Shown here: in pieces, positions 32,509-41,997 of the stretch
Layout: the number at the start of each line of letters is the position of its first letter
Position numbering within the stretch: the stretch's first letter is position 1
Made by a program: the position numbers and the translations under genes
The notes under the pieces: generated by a model
The model's database searches: none
Seen by the model: the letters and a program-made list of their open reading frames with translations, nothing else
What the model was told of the DNA's origin: nothing
Origin: Nocardioides cavernae
GTDB taxonomy: Bacteria > Actinomycetota > Actinomycetes > Propionibacteriales > Nocardioidaceae
Assembly: GCF_016907475.1 (NCBI RefSeq)
Contig: NZ_JAFBCA010000001.1
Location: 1,178,001 to 1,242,000, forward strand
Length of the DNA stretch: 64,000 nucleotides
Reading direction: 5' to 3'

Positions 32509-33594
32509 TCAGCAGGTGGCGAACAGCACCGGGCCGCTCGTGAGGTCCGAGAGCACGTAGCTGCCCTCGACCGGGCGCAGGTCGAGCACCACCTCGCGCC
32601 CCTCGGCGCCGGCCCGCTCCACCGAGAACCTGTCGGCGAACTCCCCGCCCTGCCCGGGCGCCGGTCCCGCCGCCAGCCGCGCACGCGCCTCCGCGTCATC
32701 GGCGGCGTCGTCCGCGTCCTCGACCTGCAGCACCGCGCGTACGTCGCCCCCCGGCAGTACGCCCATGGCGAACCCGGTCAGCGGGTGGACCTCGCCCGCC
32801 GCCTCGACGAGCTGGTCGGCCTCGGCCTGCGCGTCCTCGTCGGCCTGCGCCATGGCGAGGTGCTCGCAGGCGTACGCGCCGTCGTAAACCGCCGCGGCCA
32901 GCGGTTCGTCCAGCGACGCGGCGAGGTCGGCCAGGTCGTCGGGCGCGCCGTCCCCCTCCAACACCTGCTCCAGGAAGGGGGCCTGGTCGGAGGTCAGCAC
33001 GAGGTTGTCGTCGGCGAGCAGGGCGACGTGCTGCAGCTCGGGGGTCAGCATCGAGCCGACCCCGGCCAGCACGTCGGGACCACCGACCCACACGCCGTCC
33101 TCCTCGTCGGGCTCGGTCCAGCCCAGGTCGGCCAGGCGGTCCGCGACCGCGTCCAGGTCGACGTCGTCGTCGACCTTCAGCACGTCGACCGCTCCCGCGC
33201 CCGACTGGGCGAGCAGCTCCCACGAGACGGTGGCGGGGGAGAAGCCCAGCTCCTCCTGCATCACACCGGCTGACGTCCCGAGCGCCGACGTGGACGACAG
33301 GTCGGCGGCGAAGGCCTCGACCAGGAAGGCGTCGACCTCCTCGGCCGACGAGTCCGCGCCGACGCCGGCGTCCAGCTCGCGGCGTACGCCGTCCCAGTCG
33401 GTCCAGGAGAAGCGGGTCGCGTCGGCCGGCGCCAGCTCCATCGCCTGCTGGAGGGGCGTCGAGGGCGTGAGGGCGCGCCACACGACGATCCCGGCGGCTG
33501 CCACGACGAGCACCGCGACGACGGCCAGCGCGGCGCGGGTCCGGCCCCGGCTCCGGCCGCGGGTCCCGGCGCGCGGGACGTCACGATGTGGCAC
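32509..33594 (-). CDS. Membrane-anchored extracytoplasmic hypothetical protein
   Basis: 361 residues from GTG at 33592-33594, with GAGGAG 4-5 bases upstream; the longer frame overlaps the divergent MutT1 gene. A basic N-terminus of about 25 residues precedes one helix (AALAVVAVLVVAAAGIVVW), leaving an acidic, Ala/Asp-rich outer domain of about 310 residues. Two Cys near the C-terminal half (YACEHLA and the final FATC) could form a disulfide. No family recognised. Divergent from mutT1 with 40 bases between starts. Confidence 0.75.
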   Translation of the reverse strand: MPHRDVPRAGTRGRSRGRTRAALAVVAVLVVAAAGIVVWRALTPSTPLQQAMELAPADATRFSWTDWDGVRRELDAGVGADSSAEEVDAFLVEAFAADLSSTSALGTSAGVMQEELGFSPATVSWELLAQSGAGAVDVLKVDDDVDLDAVADRLADLGWTEPDEEDGVWVGGPDVLAGVGSMLTPELQHVALLADDNLVLTSDQAPFLEQVLEGDGAPDDLADLAASLDEPLAAAVYDGAYACEHLAMAQADEDAQAEADQLVEAAGEVHPLTGFAMGVLPGGDVRAVLQVEDADDAADDAEARARLAAGPAPGQGGEFADRFSVERAGAEGREVVLDLRPVEGSYVLSDLTSGPVLFATC

Positions 33595-33634
33595 GGGGCT
33601 CCTCGCGGGTCGGGGTGGATGTGAGACTACTTCC

Positions 33635-34501
33635 ATGGAGCCCCGCGACGTGCGCGCTGCTGGTGCCGTGGTGACCCGCAAGGGCGGCGAGGTGCTCCTG
33701 GTGCACCGGCCCAAGTACGACGACTGGTCCTTCCCCAAGGGCAAGCTCGACCGCGGGGAGCACGTGATCACCGCCGCGGTGCGCGAGGTGGCCGAGGAGA
33801 CCGGGCTCGACGTGCACCTCGGGCCGGCGCTGTCGAGGCAGCGCTACCGGATGTCCAACGGCCGCTGGAAGGCCGTGGACTACTGGACCGCCCGGGTCGC
33901 CGGCAGCGACGACGTGAGCCGCTACCGCCCCAATGACGAGGTCGACGCGGTCGAGTGGGTGGACTGGAAGGACGCGCAGCAGCGGCTCACCTACTCCTAC
34001 GACCGCGCCACCCTGGCCGAGGCACGCCCGCTGCGACGGCGTACCCGGGCGCTGGCGGTGCTGCGCCACGCCGAGGCGCGCTCCCGCAACGGGTGGAAGA
34101 AGGACGACCGGCGACGACCGCTGGTCCGGCTCGGGGAGACCCAGGCCCAGCGGCTCGTGCCGCTCTTGGCCGCCTTCGACGTCACGGCCGCGCACACCTC
34201 CACCAGCACCCGCTGCGTGCAGACGGTGGTGCCGTACGCCGACGTGACCGGCTGGCCGGTGAAGGTCTACGACGAGCTGAGCGAGGAGGGCGCGACCGTC
34301 GAGGGCGTCGTCGACCTCGTCGATGGGTTCCTCGACGGCGACCTCGACGCCGGCAGCGCGGTGCTGTGCACCCACCGGCCGGTGCTCCCGACCGTGCTCG
34401 ACGCGCTGCAGGTGCCCGACGTCGAGCTCGAGCCCGGGTCGATGCTCGTGGTGCACCACCGCAAGGGCCGCGTCGTGGCGACCCAGCACGTGGAGCCCTG
34501 A
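33635..34501 (+). CDS. mutT1: Nudix hydrolase fused to histidine phosphatase, MutT1-like
   Basis: 288 residues. The Nudix box is GKLDRGEHVITAAVREVAEE (with TGL following) near residues 38-62. The C-terminal half is a histidine-phosphatase-like domain beginning LAVLRHAEARSRNGW (RHA instead of RHG) with CTHRPVLPTV as the second His site. This two-domain layout is that of mycobacterial MutT1, which hydrolyses 8-oxo-GTP/dGTP and diadenosine polyphosphates. In mycobacteria mutT1 lies next to ppk1; here it precedes pst genes and ppk is 8 kb away. No ribosome binding site before ATG 33635, so perhaps leaderless. Confidence 0.9.
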   Translation: MEPRDVRAAGAVVTRKGGEVLLVHRPKYDDWSFPKGKLDRGEHVITAAVREVAEETGLDVHLGPALSRQRYRMSNGRWKAVDYWTARVAGSDDVSRYRPNDEVDAVEWVDWKDAQQRLTYSYDRATLAEARPLRRRTRALAVLRHAEARSRNGWKKDDRRRPLVRLGETQAQRLVPLLAAFDVTAAHTSTSTRCVQTVVPYADVTGWPVKVYDELSEEGATVEGVVDLVDGFLDGDLDAGSAVLCTHRPVLPTVLDALQVPDVELEPGSMLVVHHRKGRVVATQHVEP

Positions 34502-34605
34502 GCGTCCCTCTATTGCTCTCGACGGCCGCTCGTCAAGCGCGCCGGGACGAGTTCATGTGATCGTCGTCTCACACCCGAACAGGTGATGCCAACCGGTCTG
34601 GTCGA

Positions 34606-34627
34606 GTTCACCCCGCGTTCACCGACG
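34606..34627 (+). promoter_or_regulatory. PHO box of the pst operon
   Basis: Two direct 11-bp units, GTTCACCCCGC (34606-34616) and GTTCACCGACG (34617-34627), match the GTTCACC-type repeats bound by PhoP in Streptomyces. A possible -10, TACCTT, lies at 34655-34660, so the box would cover the -35 region. About 80 bases before the pstS start. Phosphate starvation should activate pstSCAB through it. Confidence 0.85.
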
Positions 34628-34704
34628 GCGCCGTGGTCGTTCTCCTGCGGTGCCTACCTTCCTGATCGTCAGCACTCATCAGACTTCCATCAGGAGCACC
34701 CGAA

Positions 34705-35823
34705 GTGAATCGCACTTCCTTCCGCAAGCTGCTCGCCCCGAGCGTCGCTGTGCTTGCCCTCTCGATCTCCCTCACCGCGTGCGGTGCCTCCAACGAGGCC
34801 GGCGCCGAGTCGGGCGGCGACACCTCTGAGGCCGGCGGCCTGTCCGGTGACCTGAACGGCGCCGGCGCGTCCTCGCAGGAGAAGGCGCAGGGCGCCTGGT
34901 CCACCGGCTTCCAGGGCATGAACGACGGCAACGTGACGGTCAACTACGACCCCGTCGGCTCCGGTGACGGGCGCACCAACTTCATCGAGGGCGGCGTCAG
35001 CTTCGCCGGCTCCGACTCCTACCTCAACGACGACGAGGGCGAGCTCAGCGCCGCCAAGGAGCGCTGCGGTGGCGAGGACCCGATCGAGGTCCCGGCCTAC
35101 GTCTCGCCGATCGCCGTGGCGTTCAACCTCGACGGTGTCGACGCGCTCAACCTCGACGCCGACACGATCGCGATGATCTTCGACAACAAGATCACGAACT
35201 GGAACGACAAGGCGATCGCCGACCAGAACCCTGACGCGACGCTGCCCGACCTGGCCATCACGCCCGTGCACCGCTCCGACGACTCGGGCACCACGAAGAA
35301 CTTCACCGACTACCTCGGCAAGGCCAGCGGCTCGTGGTCCTACGAGGCCGAGGACGCCTTCCCGGTCAAGGGGGGCGAGGCCGCCGAGGGCACGTCCGGT
35401 GTGATCTCCGCCGTCTCCGGCGGCAAGGGCACGATCGGCTACGCCGACGAGAGCCAGGTCGGCGACCTGTCCGTCGTCTCGGTCAAGGTGGGCGAGGAGT
35501 ACGTCGCTCCGTCCGCCGAGGGTGCCGCCAAGGTCGTCGAGACCTCGCCGGCCGCCGAGGGTCGGGCCGACGTCGACATGGCCGTCGACATCGACCGCAC
35601 CACCACCGAGTCGGGCGCCTACCCGGTCGTCCTGCTCAGCTACCTGATCGCCTGCCAGACCTACGAGGACCAGGCCGAGGCCGACCTCGTCAGCGGCTAC
35701 CTGTCCTACATCGTCTCCGACGAGGGCCAGGCGGCCGCTTCGCAGGAGGCCGGCTCCGCGCCGCTCTCCGCCTCGGTCGCCGAGCAGGCGCAGAGCATCG
35801 TGGACGCCATCTCCGCGGGCTGA
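34705..35823 (+). CDS. pstS: Phosphate-binding lipoprotein PstS
   Basis: 372 residues, GTG start with AGGAG 9 bases before. Signal peptide with lipobox LTAC (Cys about residue 26), then a Gly/Ser/Glu-rich tether. The PBP fold has GSGDGRTNFIEG and SDDSGTTKNF as phosphate loops. Binds phosphate outside the membrane and delivers it to PstCA. First gene of pstSCAB, under a PHO box. Confidence 0.96.
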   Translation: MNRTSFRKLLAPSVAVLALSISLTACGASNEAGAESGGDTSEAGGLSGDLNGAGASSQEKAQGAWSTGFQGMNDGNVTVNYDPVGSGDGRTNFIEGGVSFAGSDSYLNDDEGELSAAKERCGGEDPIEVPAYVSPIAVAFNLDGVDALNLDADTIAMIFDNKITNWNDKAIADQNPDATLPDLAITPVHRSDDSGTTKNFTDYLGKASGSWSYEAEDAFPVKGGEAAEGTSGVISAVSGGKGTIGYADESQVGDLSVVSVKVGEEYVAPSAEGAAKVVETSPAAEGRADVDMAVDIDRTTTESGAYPVVLLSYLIACQTYEDQAEADLVSGYLSYIVSDEGQAAASQEAGSAPLSASVAEQAQSIVDAISAG

Positions 35824-35927
35824 TCCCACGGCCGGGGCCAGCTGCCCCGGCCACCCATCGCCGCGTGCGGCGGGTCGGACATCCGGCCCGCCGCACCGAC
35901 GCATGAACCGAATGAATGAGGTAGCAC

Positions 35928-36863
35928 GTGGCAACCATCGCCGCTGATCAGGAGACAGGCCCGGCGAGGCTGGGCGACCGGGTCTTCTCCGCCACCGCCC
36001 TGGCCGCCGGGATCGCGATCCTTCTCGCCCTGGCAGGCGTCTTCATCTTCCTGGCGATCGAGGGCGTCCCGGGTCTGGCCAAGCCGGCTGAGTTCTACGG
36101 CGAGGCGACCAACTTCTGGGGCTACGTCGCCCCGCTGCTGTTCGGCACCGTCCTCGCCGCCGTGATCGCGCTGATCGTGGCAGTCCCGCTCGCCTGGGGC
36201 ATCGCGCTGGTGGTGAGCCACTACGCGCCGAAGTCGATCGCCACCCCGATCGCCTACGTCATCGACCTGCTCGCCGCGGTGCCCTCGGTGGTCTTCGGTC
36301 TCTGGGGCATCAGCGTCCTGGCGCGCCACCTGCAGCCGGGTTACGTCTGGCTGGACGAGAACATGGGCTGGGTGCCCTTCTTCGCCGGTCCGGCCTCCGG
36401 CACGGGTCGTACCATCCTCACCGCGGGCCTGGTGCTGGCGATCATGATCCTCCCGATCATCACCGCCATCTCGCGCGAGGTGTTCTCGCAGACGCCGCGA
36501 CTGCACGAGGAGGCCGCCCTCGCGCTGGGCGCCACCCGCTGGGAGATGATCCGGATGGCGGTCTTCCCCTACGCCCGCTCCGGCATGGTCTCCGCGGTGA
36601 TGCTCGGCCTCGGCCGCGCGCTCGGCGAGACGATGGCCGTGGCCATGGTGCTCTCTGCTGGCGGCGGCATCTCCTTCAACCTGATCTCGAGCAGCAACCC
36701 GGCCTCGATCGCGTCCAACATCGCCTCCAACTACAAGGAGGGCACCCCGGGCAAGATCCAGGTGCTGATCGCGACCGGTCTGGTGCTCTTCCTCGTGACG
36801 TTCCTGGTCAACTTCGCCGCCCGGTGGGTCGTCACCCGCAACGAGAGGAAGCTGGCCAGATGA
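35928..36863 (+). CDS. pstC: Phosphate ABC transporter permease PstC
   Basis: 311 residues with six hydrophobic segments. The permease EAA loop is EEAALALGATRWEMI. GTG start with GAGG upstream, 104 bases after pstS. Stop overlaps pstA start by 4 bases. Forms the channel with PstA. Confidence 0.95.
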   Translation: MATIAADQETGPARLGDRVFSATALAAGIAILLALAGVFIFLAIEGVPGLAKPAEFYGEATNFWGYVAPLLFGTVLAAVIALIVAVPLAWGIALVVSHYAPKSIATPIAYVIDLLAAVPSVVFGLWGISVLARHLQPGYVWLDENMGWVPFFAGPASGTGRTILTAGLVLAIMILPIITAISREVFSQTPRLHEEAALALGATRWEMIRMAVFPYARSGMVSAVMLGLGRALGETMAVAMVLSAGGGISFNLISSSNPASIASNIASNYKEGTPGKIQVLIATGLVLFLVTFLVNFAARWVVTRNERKLAR

Positions 36864-37951
36864 CCGTCGCCACAGCCCCCGCCCGGCCCACCTCGGAGCC
36901 GGTCGCGTTCACGCAGGCCAAGCTGCCTCGCGTGGCGCCCGTCCTCGTCGGCGTCGTGGCCATCGCCGCGGCGGCCCTGCCTGTGCTCCTGCTCGACTGG
37001 GGCCTGATCGCGTGGGCCCTCGTCGCCGGTGTCACCTACCTCGTCGCGCTGCCCGCCTGGGCGCGGGTCGTGGAGGGACGGCGCGGAGCTGCGGACCGGA
37101 TGGTCACCGGGCTCGTGTGGGGGGCGTGCCTCGTCGCCATCGTGCCGCTGGTCTCGCTGCTCTACACGGTCGTCGACCGGGGTCTCCCCGCGATCAACTC
37201 GACCTTCCTGACCTACTCGATGTACCGGACCGAGCTCGATCAGGAGGTGGGCATCTATCACGCGCTGATCGGCACCCTCCTGATCACCCTGGGAGCCGCC
37301 GTCATCTCGGTGCCGATCGGCATCATGGCGGCGATCTACCTCATCGAGTACGGCAAGGGCAGCCGCCTCGCCCGCTGGATCACGTTCCTGGTGGACGTGA
37401 TGACCGGCATCCCGTCGATCGTGGCCGGTCTGTTCGCGTTCTCGCTGTTCATCCTCATCTTCGGTCCGTCCACCAGAGTCGGGATCGGCGGCTCGGTGGC
37501 GCTGTCGCTGCTGATGATCCCGGTGGTGGTCCGCTCGACCGAGGAGATGCTGCGGCTGGTTCCAGCCGACCTGCGCGAGGCGTCGTACGCCCTGGGCGTG
37601 CCGAAGTGGCGCACGATCGTCAAGGTCGTCCTCCCGACGGCCCTCGGCGGCATCGTCACGGGCGTCACGTTGGCCATCGCCCGCGTCGTCGGCGAGACCG
37701 CCCCGCTGCTCCTGATCGCCGGCCTGACGACCCGCACGAACTTCAACGTGTTCTCGGAGCGGATGACCACCCTGCCGGTGCTGATCTACACCCAGAACGC
37801 CAACCCCGGGATCGCCGAGACTCCGGGTGGCACGCCGCCCGGCATCGAGATCGCCTGGGGCGGCGCGCTGGTGCTGATCCTGATCGTCATGATGCTGAAC
37901 CTCGTGGCGCGCATCATCGGCGCGATCTTCGCCCCCAAGACCGGCCACTAG
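36860..37951 (+). CDS. pstA: Phosphate ABC transporter permease PstA
   Basis: 363 residues from ATG at 36860 in an ATGA overlap with pstC. About eight hydrophobic segments (an extra N-terminal pair compared with short PstA proteins), EAA loop [15 protein letters not shown]. It pairs with PstC in the membrane. Followed 31 bases later by pstB. Confidence 0.95.
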   Translation: MTVATAPARPTSEPVAFTQAKLPRVAPVLVGVVAIAAAALPVLLLDWGLIAWALVAGVTYLVALPAWARVVEGRRGAADRMVTGLVWGACLVAIVPLVSLLYTVVDRGLPAINSTFLTYSMYRTELDQEVGIYHALIGTLLITLGAAVISVPIGIMAAIYLIEYGKGSRLARWITFLVDVMTGIPSIVAGLFAFSLFILIFGPSTRVGIGGSVALSLLMIPVVVRSTEEMLRLVPADLREASYALGVPKWRTIVKVVLPTALGGIVTGVTLAIARVVGETAPLLLIAGLTTRTNFNVFSERMTTLPVLIYTQNANPGIAETPGGTPPGIEIAWGGALVLILIVMMLNLVARIIGAIFAPKTGH

Positions 37952-37982
37952 GCCCCGAACAGATACCAGAGAGACTCACCCC

Positions 37983-38762
37983 ATGGCCAAGAGCATCACC
38001 GTCGGCGACCTCGACATCTACTACGGCGACTTCCTCGCCGTGCAGGGCGTCAACATGACCATCAAGGCGCGCTCGGTCACCGCCTTCATCGGTCCGTCCG
38101 GATGCGGCAAGTCCACGTTCCTGCGCTCGCTCAACCGCATGCACGAGGTCATCCCCGGCGCACGCGTCGAGGGCAAGGTGATGGTCGACGGGCAGTCGCT
38201 CTACGACAGCGCCGTCGACCCGGTCGCCGTACGTCGCCAGATCGGCATGGTCTTCCAGCGGCCGAACCCGTTCCCGACGATGTCGATCTACGAGAACGTC
38301 CTTGCCGGCAATCGCCTCAACTCCAAGAAGATGAAGAAGGCAGAGGCCGACAACATCGTCGAGCGCTCCCTCAAGGGCGCGAACCTCTGGAACGAGGTGA
38401 AGGATCGCCTGAACAAGCCCGGCATGGGTCTCTCCGGCGGCCAGCAGCAGCGCCTCTGCATCGCCCGGGCGATCGCCGTCGAGCCGCAGGTGCTGCTGAT
38501 GGACGAGCCGTGCTCCGCGCTCGACCCGATCTCGACCTCCGCGATCGAGGACCTCATCCACGAGCTGAAGTCCGACTACACGATCGTCATCGTCACCCAC
38601 AACATGCAGCAGGCCGCCCGTGTCTCCGACGAGACCGGCTTCTTCAACCTCAAGGCCGCCGGCCAGCCCGGCCACCTCGTCGAGTTCAACTCCACCCAGA
38701 AGATGTTCGCCAACCCGGACAACGAGTCCACCGAGGCCTACATCTCCGGCCGCTTCGGCTGA
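37983..38762 (+). CDS. pstB: Phosphate ABC transporter ATPase PstB
   Basis: 259 residues. Walker [13 protein letters not shown] loop [10 protein letters not shown], signature [14 protein letters not shown], Walker [14 protein letters not shown], switch His in [12 protein letters not shown]. Energises PstCA. The operon ends here: the next object is a palindromic repeat at 38805. No phoU follows directly; the DUF47 protein at 41274 serves Pit instead. Confidence 0.97.
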   Translation: MAKSITVGDLDIYYGDFLAVQGVNMTIKARSVTAFIGPSGCGKSTFLRSLNRMHEVIPGARVEGKVMVDGQSLYDSAVDPVAVRRQIGMVFQRPNPFPTMSIYENVLAGNRLNSKKMKKAEADNIVERSLKGANLWNEVKDRLNKPGMGLSGGQQQRLCIARAIAVEPQVLLMDEPCSALDPISTSAIEDLIHELKSDYTIVIVTHNMQQAARVSDETGFFNLKAAGQPGHLVEFNSTQKMFANPDNESTEAYISGRFG

Positions 38763-38804
38763 GCTCCCTCCCTGCCCCGGGGCTCATGCCCGCCTGCCTC
38801 GTGT

Positions 38805-38870
38805 GGGTATCTAGGGACGATCTGGTTGGTCGATCGGGGGTTTGGCCAACCAGATCGTCCCTAGATACCC
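38805..38870. repeat. Palindromic element, GGGTATCTAGGGACGA family, copy 1
   Basis: Perfect 25-bp inverted repeat (38805-38829 with 38846-38870) around a 16-base loop. The outer 16 bases GGGTATCTAGGGACGA are shared with the copies at 40097 and 49486; the inner arm TCTGGTTGG is specific to this copy and still pairs perfectly. Located 43 bases after pstB, so it may also end the pst transcript. Confidence 0.9.
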
Positions 38871-38997
38871 AGACAGAGAGTGCGGGAGTGCCCCGTCGGT
38901 GGCCGCCAATCGTCCACAACGTCGGCCGAAGCCGCCCGCTCGCGGTGGTTGGGGACGACCGCCGCCATGAAGTGTCCCGTCGGGGGACGTTCGGGCG

Positions 38998-40104
38998 ATG
39001 GAGTACGACGACTGGACGGCAGGTGCTGGACCGCTGCGCGGGATCGGACCGCGGGAGGGCCTGCCTCCCGGCCTCGTGTGGCCGAGCAGGCGCGGCGAGG
39101 CTGGAGGGCCGACGCAGTGGCAGACCCGGTCCGGCGCCTTCCGCAGCTCGGGCGGCGGCAACTGGGTGCCGACGGAGGTGCCGTCCTCTGCGGGCCAGCG
39201 GACCGTCGAGGCCGCCGCGCGGCTGCCGGCGCACGGCGCCGTGACGGGCTGGGCCGCGCTGCGCTGGGCTGGTGCCCGCTGGTTCGACGGGATCGGGTCG
39301 CAGGGCGCTCCGATTCCGGTCACCCTTGCGCTCGGCACACGGCACACGCTGCGACCGGGAGGCCAGGTGCGGGTGAGCCAGGAGCACGTGCCGCCAGGTG
39401 ACATCCACCGTCTTCGGGGCCTCCGCGTGACGAGCTCGTGCTGGAGCGTGGCCTTCGAGATGCGGAAGGCCTCGACCGTCGAGGCCGCGGTGGTGGCCTT
39501 CGAGATGGCTGCGTACGACGACCTGGTGTCCGTCGCCGAGCTGACGTCCTTCACCCGGTCGGCGCTCTGGATCCGGCAGGGCGTCCCGCGGGTCCGTGAG
39601 ATCCTGACCCTCCTCGAGGAGAACTCGTGGTCTCCCATGGAGCCCCTCATGCGGCTGGCATGGATGCGCTCGGGGGCTCCACGACCTCGAGCGAATGCGC
39701 CGGTGTTCGACCTGTCGGGCCGTTTCGTCGGCACTCCTGACCTGCTTGACCCGATAGCCGGCGTCTATGGGATGTACGACGGCGGACTGCATCTGGTCGG
39801 TGAGGTGCGGCACGCCGACGTCGCCAAGGAGGCGGCCTACCGGCGGCTGGGGCTGGAAGGCGCCACCATGATGTCCGGCGACCTGAACGACAGCAGTGCC
39901 TTCGAGGTCCGGCTGGGTGAGGCGTACGCCCGCGCGGAGCCGACGGCCTGCGGACACCCGCCTGTGGCTGCCCGAGCCGCCTGGCTGGTGGGTGCCGACC
40001 GCGACCGTGGCGCAGCGCCGCGCGCTGTCGGCGTACGACCGCGCACGACTGCTGCGGTATCGCCGGGCTGCCTGACCCTGCCCCTGTCCAGCAAATGTAT
40101 CTAG
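38998..40104 (+). CDS. PDDEXK-like hypothetical protein (AbiEi-antitoxin/DUF559-like) with a C-terminal frameshift
   Basis: Frame 0 gives 368 residues. Residues about 60-200 resemble the C-terminal part of AbiEi-type antitoxin-like actinobacterial proteins (AHGAVTGWAALRWAGARWF, SVAFEMRKASTVEAAV). Residues about 235-310 look like a Vsr/DUF559 endonuclease fold (GTPDLLDPIAGVYGMYDG, then RLGLEGATMM), with Met where a catalytic Glu is usual. After PTA near 39948 frame 0 turns into shadow sequence, while the +1 frame reads LWLPEPPGWWVPTATVAQ and SAYDRARLLRYRRAA and stops at 40075. One extra base near 39949 would explain this. The run-on frame 0 stop (40102-40104) lies within the adjacent palindromic repeat. 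Confidence 0.7.
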   Translation: MEYDDWTAGAGPLRGIGPREGLPPGLVWPSRRGEAGGPTQWQTRSGAFRSSGGGNWVPTEVPSSAGQRTVEAAARLPAHGAVTGWAALRWAGARWFDGIGSQGAPIPVTLALGTRHTLRPGGQVRVSQEHVPPGDIHRLRGLRVTSSCWSVAFEMRKASTVEAAVVAFEMAAYDDLVSVAELTSFTRSALWIRQGVPRVREILTLLEENSWSPMEPLMRLAWMRSGAPRPRANAPVFDLSGRFVGTPDLLDPIAGVYGMYDGGLHLVGEVRHADVAKEAAYRRLGLEGATMMSGDLNDSSAFEVRLGEAYARAEPTACGHPPVAARAAWLVGADRDRGAAPRAVGVRPRTTAAVSPGCLTLPLSSKCI

Positions 40105-40158
40105 GGACGAATTGGTAGGCCGAAGGCGCATTTCGACTACCAGATCATCCCTAGATAC
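40097..40158. repeat. Palindromic element, GGGTATCTAGGGACGA family, copy 2
   Basis: Imperfect inverted repeat: GTATCTAGGGACGAATTGGTAG (40097-40118) against the complement of CTACCAGATCATCCCTAGATAC (40137-40158), 19 of 22 pairs. It lies between the convergent hypothetical gene and pit, and supplies the stop codon of the frameshifted gene. The most decayed of the three copies. Confidence 0.85.
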
Positions 40159-40228
40159 CCCGCGCGGGACGCCGGAGGAGCCGAGGCGGGATCGAGAGGG
40201 TCTGAGGACGGCCGGGTCGGAAGGACGA

Positions 40229-41224
40229 TCAGGGGAGGAAGACGCGGGCGACCCAGTAGCAGATGGCGGCAACGGAGGCGGCCGCTGGGAAGGTGAGCAC
40301 CCAGGCGATCAGGATCGACCGTGCCACACCCCAGCGGACGGCGGAGAGGCGCTTGGTCGCGCCGACGCCCATGACCGCGGAGGTGATGGTGTGGGTGGTC
40401 GAGATCGGCGCCTCGAAGACGTAGGCGGTGGTGTAGAGCACGCCCGACGCCACCGACTCGGCGGCGAAGCCGCGGGCGGGGTCGAGGTGGATGATCCGGC
40501 GTCCGAGGGTGCGCATGATGCGCCAGCCGCCGGACCAGGTGCCGAGCGAGATCGCGGCGGCCGAGGTGAAGATGACCCACAGCGGGAGCGGGTCGCCCTC
40601 GGCGACGTAGCCGCCGGTGAGCAGCGCCAGGAAGATCACGCCCATCGTCTTCTGGGCGTCCTGCAGGCCGTGGCCGAGCGCCATCGCGGCGGCCGAGACG
40701 GTCTGGGCCATCTTGAAGCCGCGGTTGGCGCGGCCCGGGTTGGCCCGGCGGAAGATCCACATGATCGCGACCATCAGGGCGAAGCCCAGGGTGAAGGCGA
40801 TCACCGGGGAGATCAGCATCGGGAGGACGACCTTCTCGACCACGACGTCCCAGTTGGCGGTCGTGCCGGCCGCGATCGCGGCGCCGACGAGGCCGCCGAT
40901 CAAGGCCTGGGAGGACGAGGAGGGAAGCCCGAGCCACCAGGTGACCAGGTTCCACGTGATGGCGCCGAGGAGGCCGCACATCACGATCACGAGCCCGTGG
41001 CTGCCCGACCCCGGATTGATCGTGTCGGACACCGTGTGCGCGACCTTCTGGCCGAGGAAGGCGCCGACGAAGTTCATGATCGCCGCCATGGCGAGCGCCA
41101 CGCGGGGCTTGAGGGCGCCCGTCGAGACGGACGTCGCGATCGCGTTGGCCGCGTCGTGGAAGCCGTTGGTGTAGTCGAACACCAGGGCGACGAGGACGAC
41201 CGCGATGATGATCGCGATCTCCAT
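40229..41224 (-). CDS. pit: Low-affinity phosphate transporter, Pit family
   Basis: 331 residues, about ten hydrophobic segments. Family signatures DYTNGFHDAANAIAT near the start and the second-half repeat with FEAPISTTHTITSAVMGVG. Imports metal-phosphate with protons and is independent of ATP. 49 bases downstream of the DUF47 partner gene, same direction; the two form a standard pair. Confidence 0.95.
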   Translation of the reverse strand: MEIAIIIAVVLVALVFDYTNGFHDAANAIATSVSTGALKPRVALAMAAIMNFVGAFLGQKVAHTVSDTINPGSGSHGLVIVMCGLLGAITWNLVTWWLGLPSSSSQALIGGLVGAAIAAGTTANWDVVVEKVVLPMLISPVIAFTLGFALMVAIMWIFRRANPGRANRGFKMAQTVSAAAMALGHGLQDAQKTMGVIFLALLTGGYVAEGDPLPLWVIFTSAAAISLGTWSGGWRIMRTLGRRIIHLDPARGFAAESVASGVLYTTAYVFEAPISTTHTITSAVMGVGATKRLSAVRWGVARSILIAWVLTFPAAASVAAICYWVARVFLP

Positions 41225-41273
41225 CAGGCCACGCTCCGGGCGCGCAAGATCGAGGTGATGGCAGGCATCAGGA

Positions 41274-41891
41274 TCAGGACTCCTTGACCGCGATCTGCTC
41301 CACGATGTTGGCGACCTTCTCGAACGCGTCGATCGCCCCCTCGAGGGACTCGACGATGTCCTTGAGCTTCAGGACCTCGAGGGCCTCGTGCTCGCCGCTG
41401 AAGAGGTTGGCCAGGATGCGGCGGTAGGACTTGTCGCCGGTGTTCTCGAGACGGTTGATCTCGATCCAGTACTCGTCGAGCGAGCCCATCGACTCCAGCT
41501 GCGGCATCGCGGCAGCGGTCAGCTCGGCGCAGCGCTGCAGCACCTCGACCTGCTGGGTGGTCTCCGGCGGCAGCGACGTGACCTCGTAGAGGAGGACCAG
41601 GTCGACGGCCTCGTCCATCATGTCCATGACGTCGTCGAGCGCCGAGGCGAGGGAGTAGATGTCCTCACGGTCGAACGGGGTGACGAACGTGCTGTTCACC
41701 CGTCGGATGATCGAGTGGGTCGTCTCGTCGGCAGCGTGCTCGGCCTCGCGCATGCGCTGGGCGATCTCGGCCTTGGAGTTGCCGGCCGACAGCATCTCGC
41801 TGAGGAGCTGCGCGCCGACGACGAGGTGGTTGGCGGCTTCGGCGAACAGGTCGTAGAACGAGCTGTCGACAGGGCGGAACTTCAAACGCAC
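41274..41891 (-). CDS. DUF47/PhoU-like accessory protein of Pit
   Basis: 205 residues from GTG at 41889-41891 with GGAG 6 bases before. All-helical PhoU-like fold: FYDLFAEAANHLVVGAQLL, EHAADETTHSIIRRVNSTF, FDREDIYSLASALDDVMDMM (E/D-xxx-D metal clusters) and a second half with NRLENTGDKSYRRIL and LKDIVESLEGAIDAFE. It is thought to regulate the neighbouring Pit transporter. The first gene of the DUF47-pit unit. Confidence 0.93.
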   Translation of the reverse strand: MRLKFRPVDSSFYDLFAEAANHLVVGAQLLSEMLSAGNSKAEIAQRMREAEHAADETTHSIIRRVNSTFVTPFDREDIYSLASALDDVMDMMDEAVDLVLLYEVTSLPPETTQQVEVLQRCAELTAAAMPQLESMGSLDEYWIEINRLENTGDKSYRRILANLFSGEHEALEVLKLKDIVESLEGAIDAFEKVANIVEQIAVKES

Positions 41892-41909
41892 GGTGAACTC
41901 CGAACGGGG

Positions 41910-41930
41910 GGCGGATGAACCGTGGTTCAT
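41910..41930 (-). promoter_or_regulatory. Palindrome and possible weak PHO box before DUF47-pit
   Basis: ATGAACCGTGGTTCAT-type palindrome at 41915-41930 (ATGAAC/GTTCAT arms). On the minus strand it overlaps GTTCATCCGCC (41910-41920), and GTTCACC recurs 22 bases further at the start codon, so the spacing of PHO-box units is met but the middle unit is poor. Either a weak PhoP site or an independent operator. Confidence 0.4.
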
Positions 41931-41997
41931 GGTAGGGGGTGATCGGCCCATCGACGCAAAACCGGGGCCCCGTCCGGGTGCCCGTGTGACGCGGCGC

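Noticed and set aside
38880..39401. 173-codon frame starting at the end of the first palindromic repeat
   Set aside because: Out of frame with the PDDEXK-like gene that overlaps it and of shadow composition.
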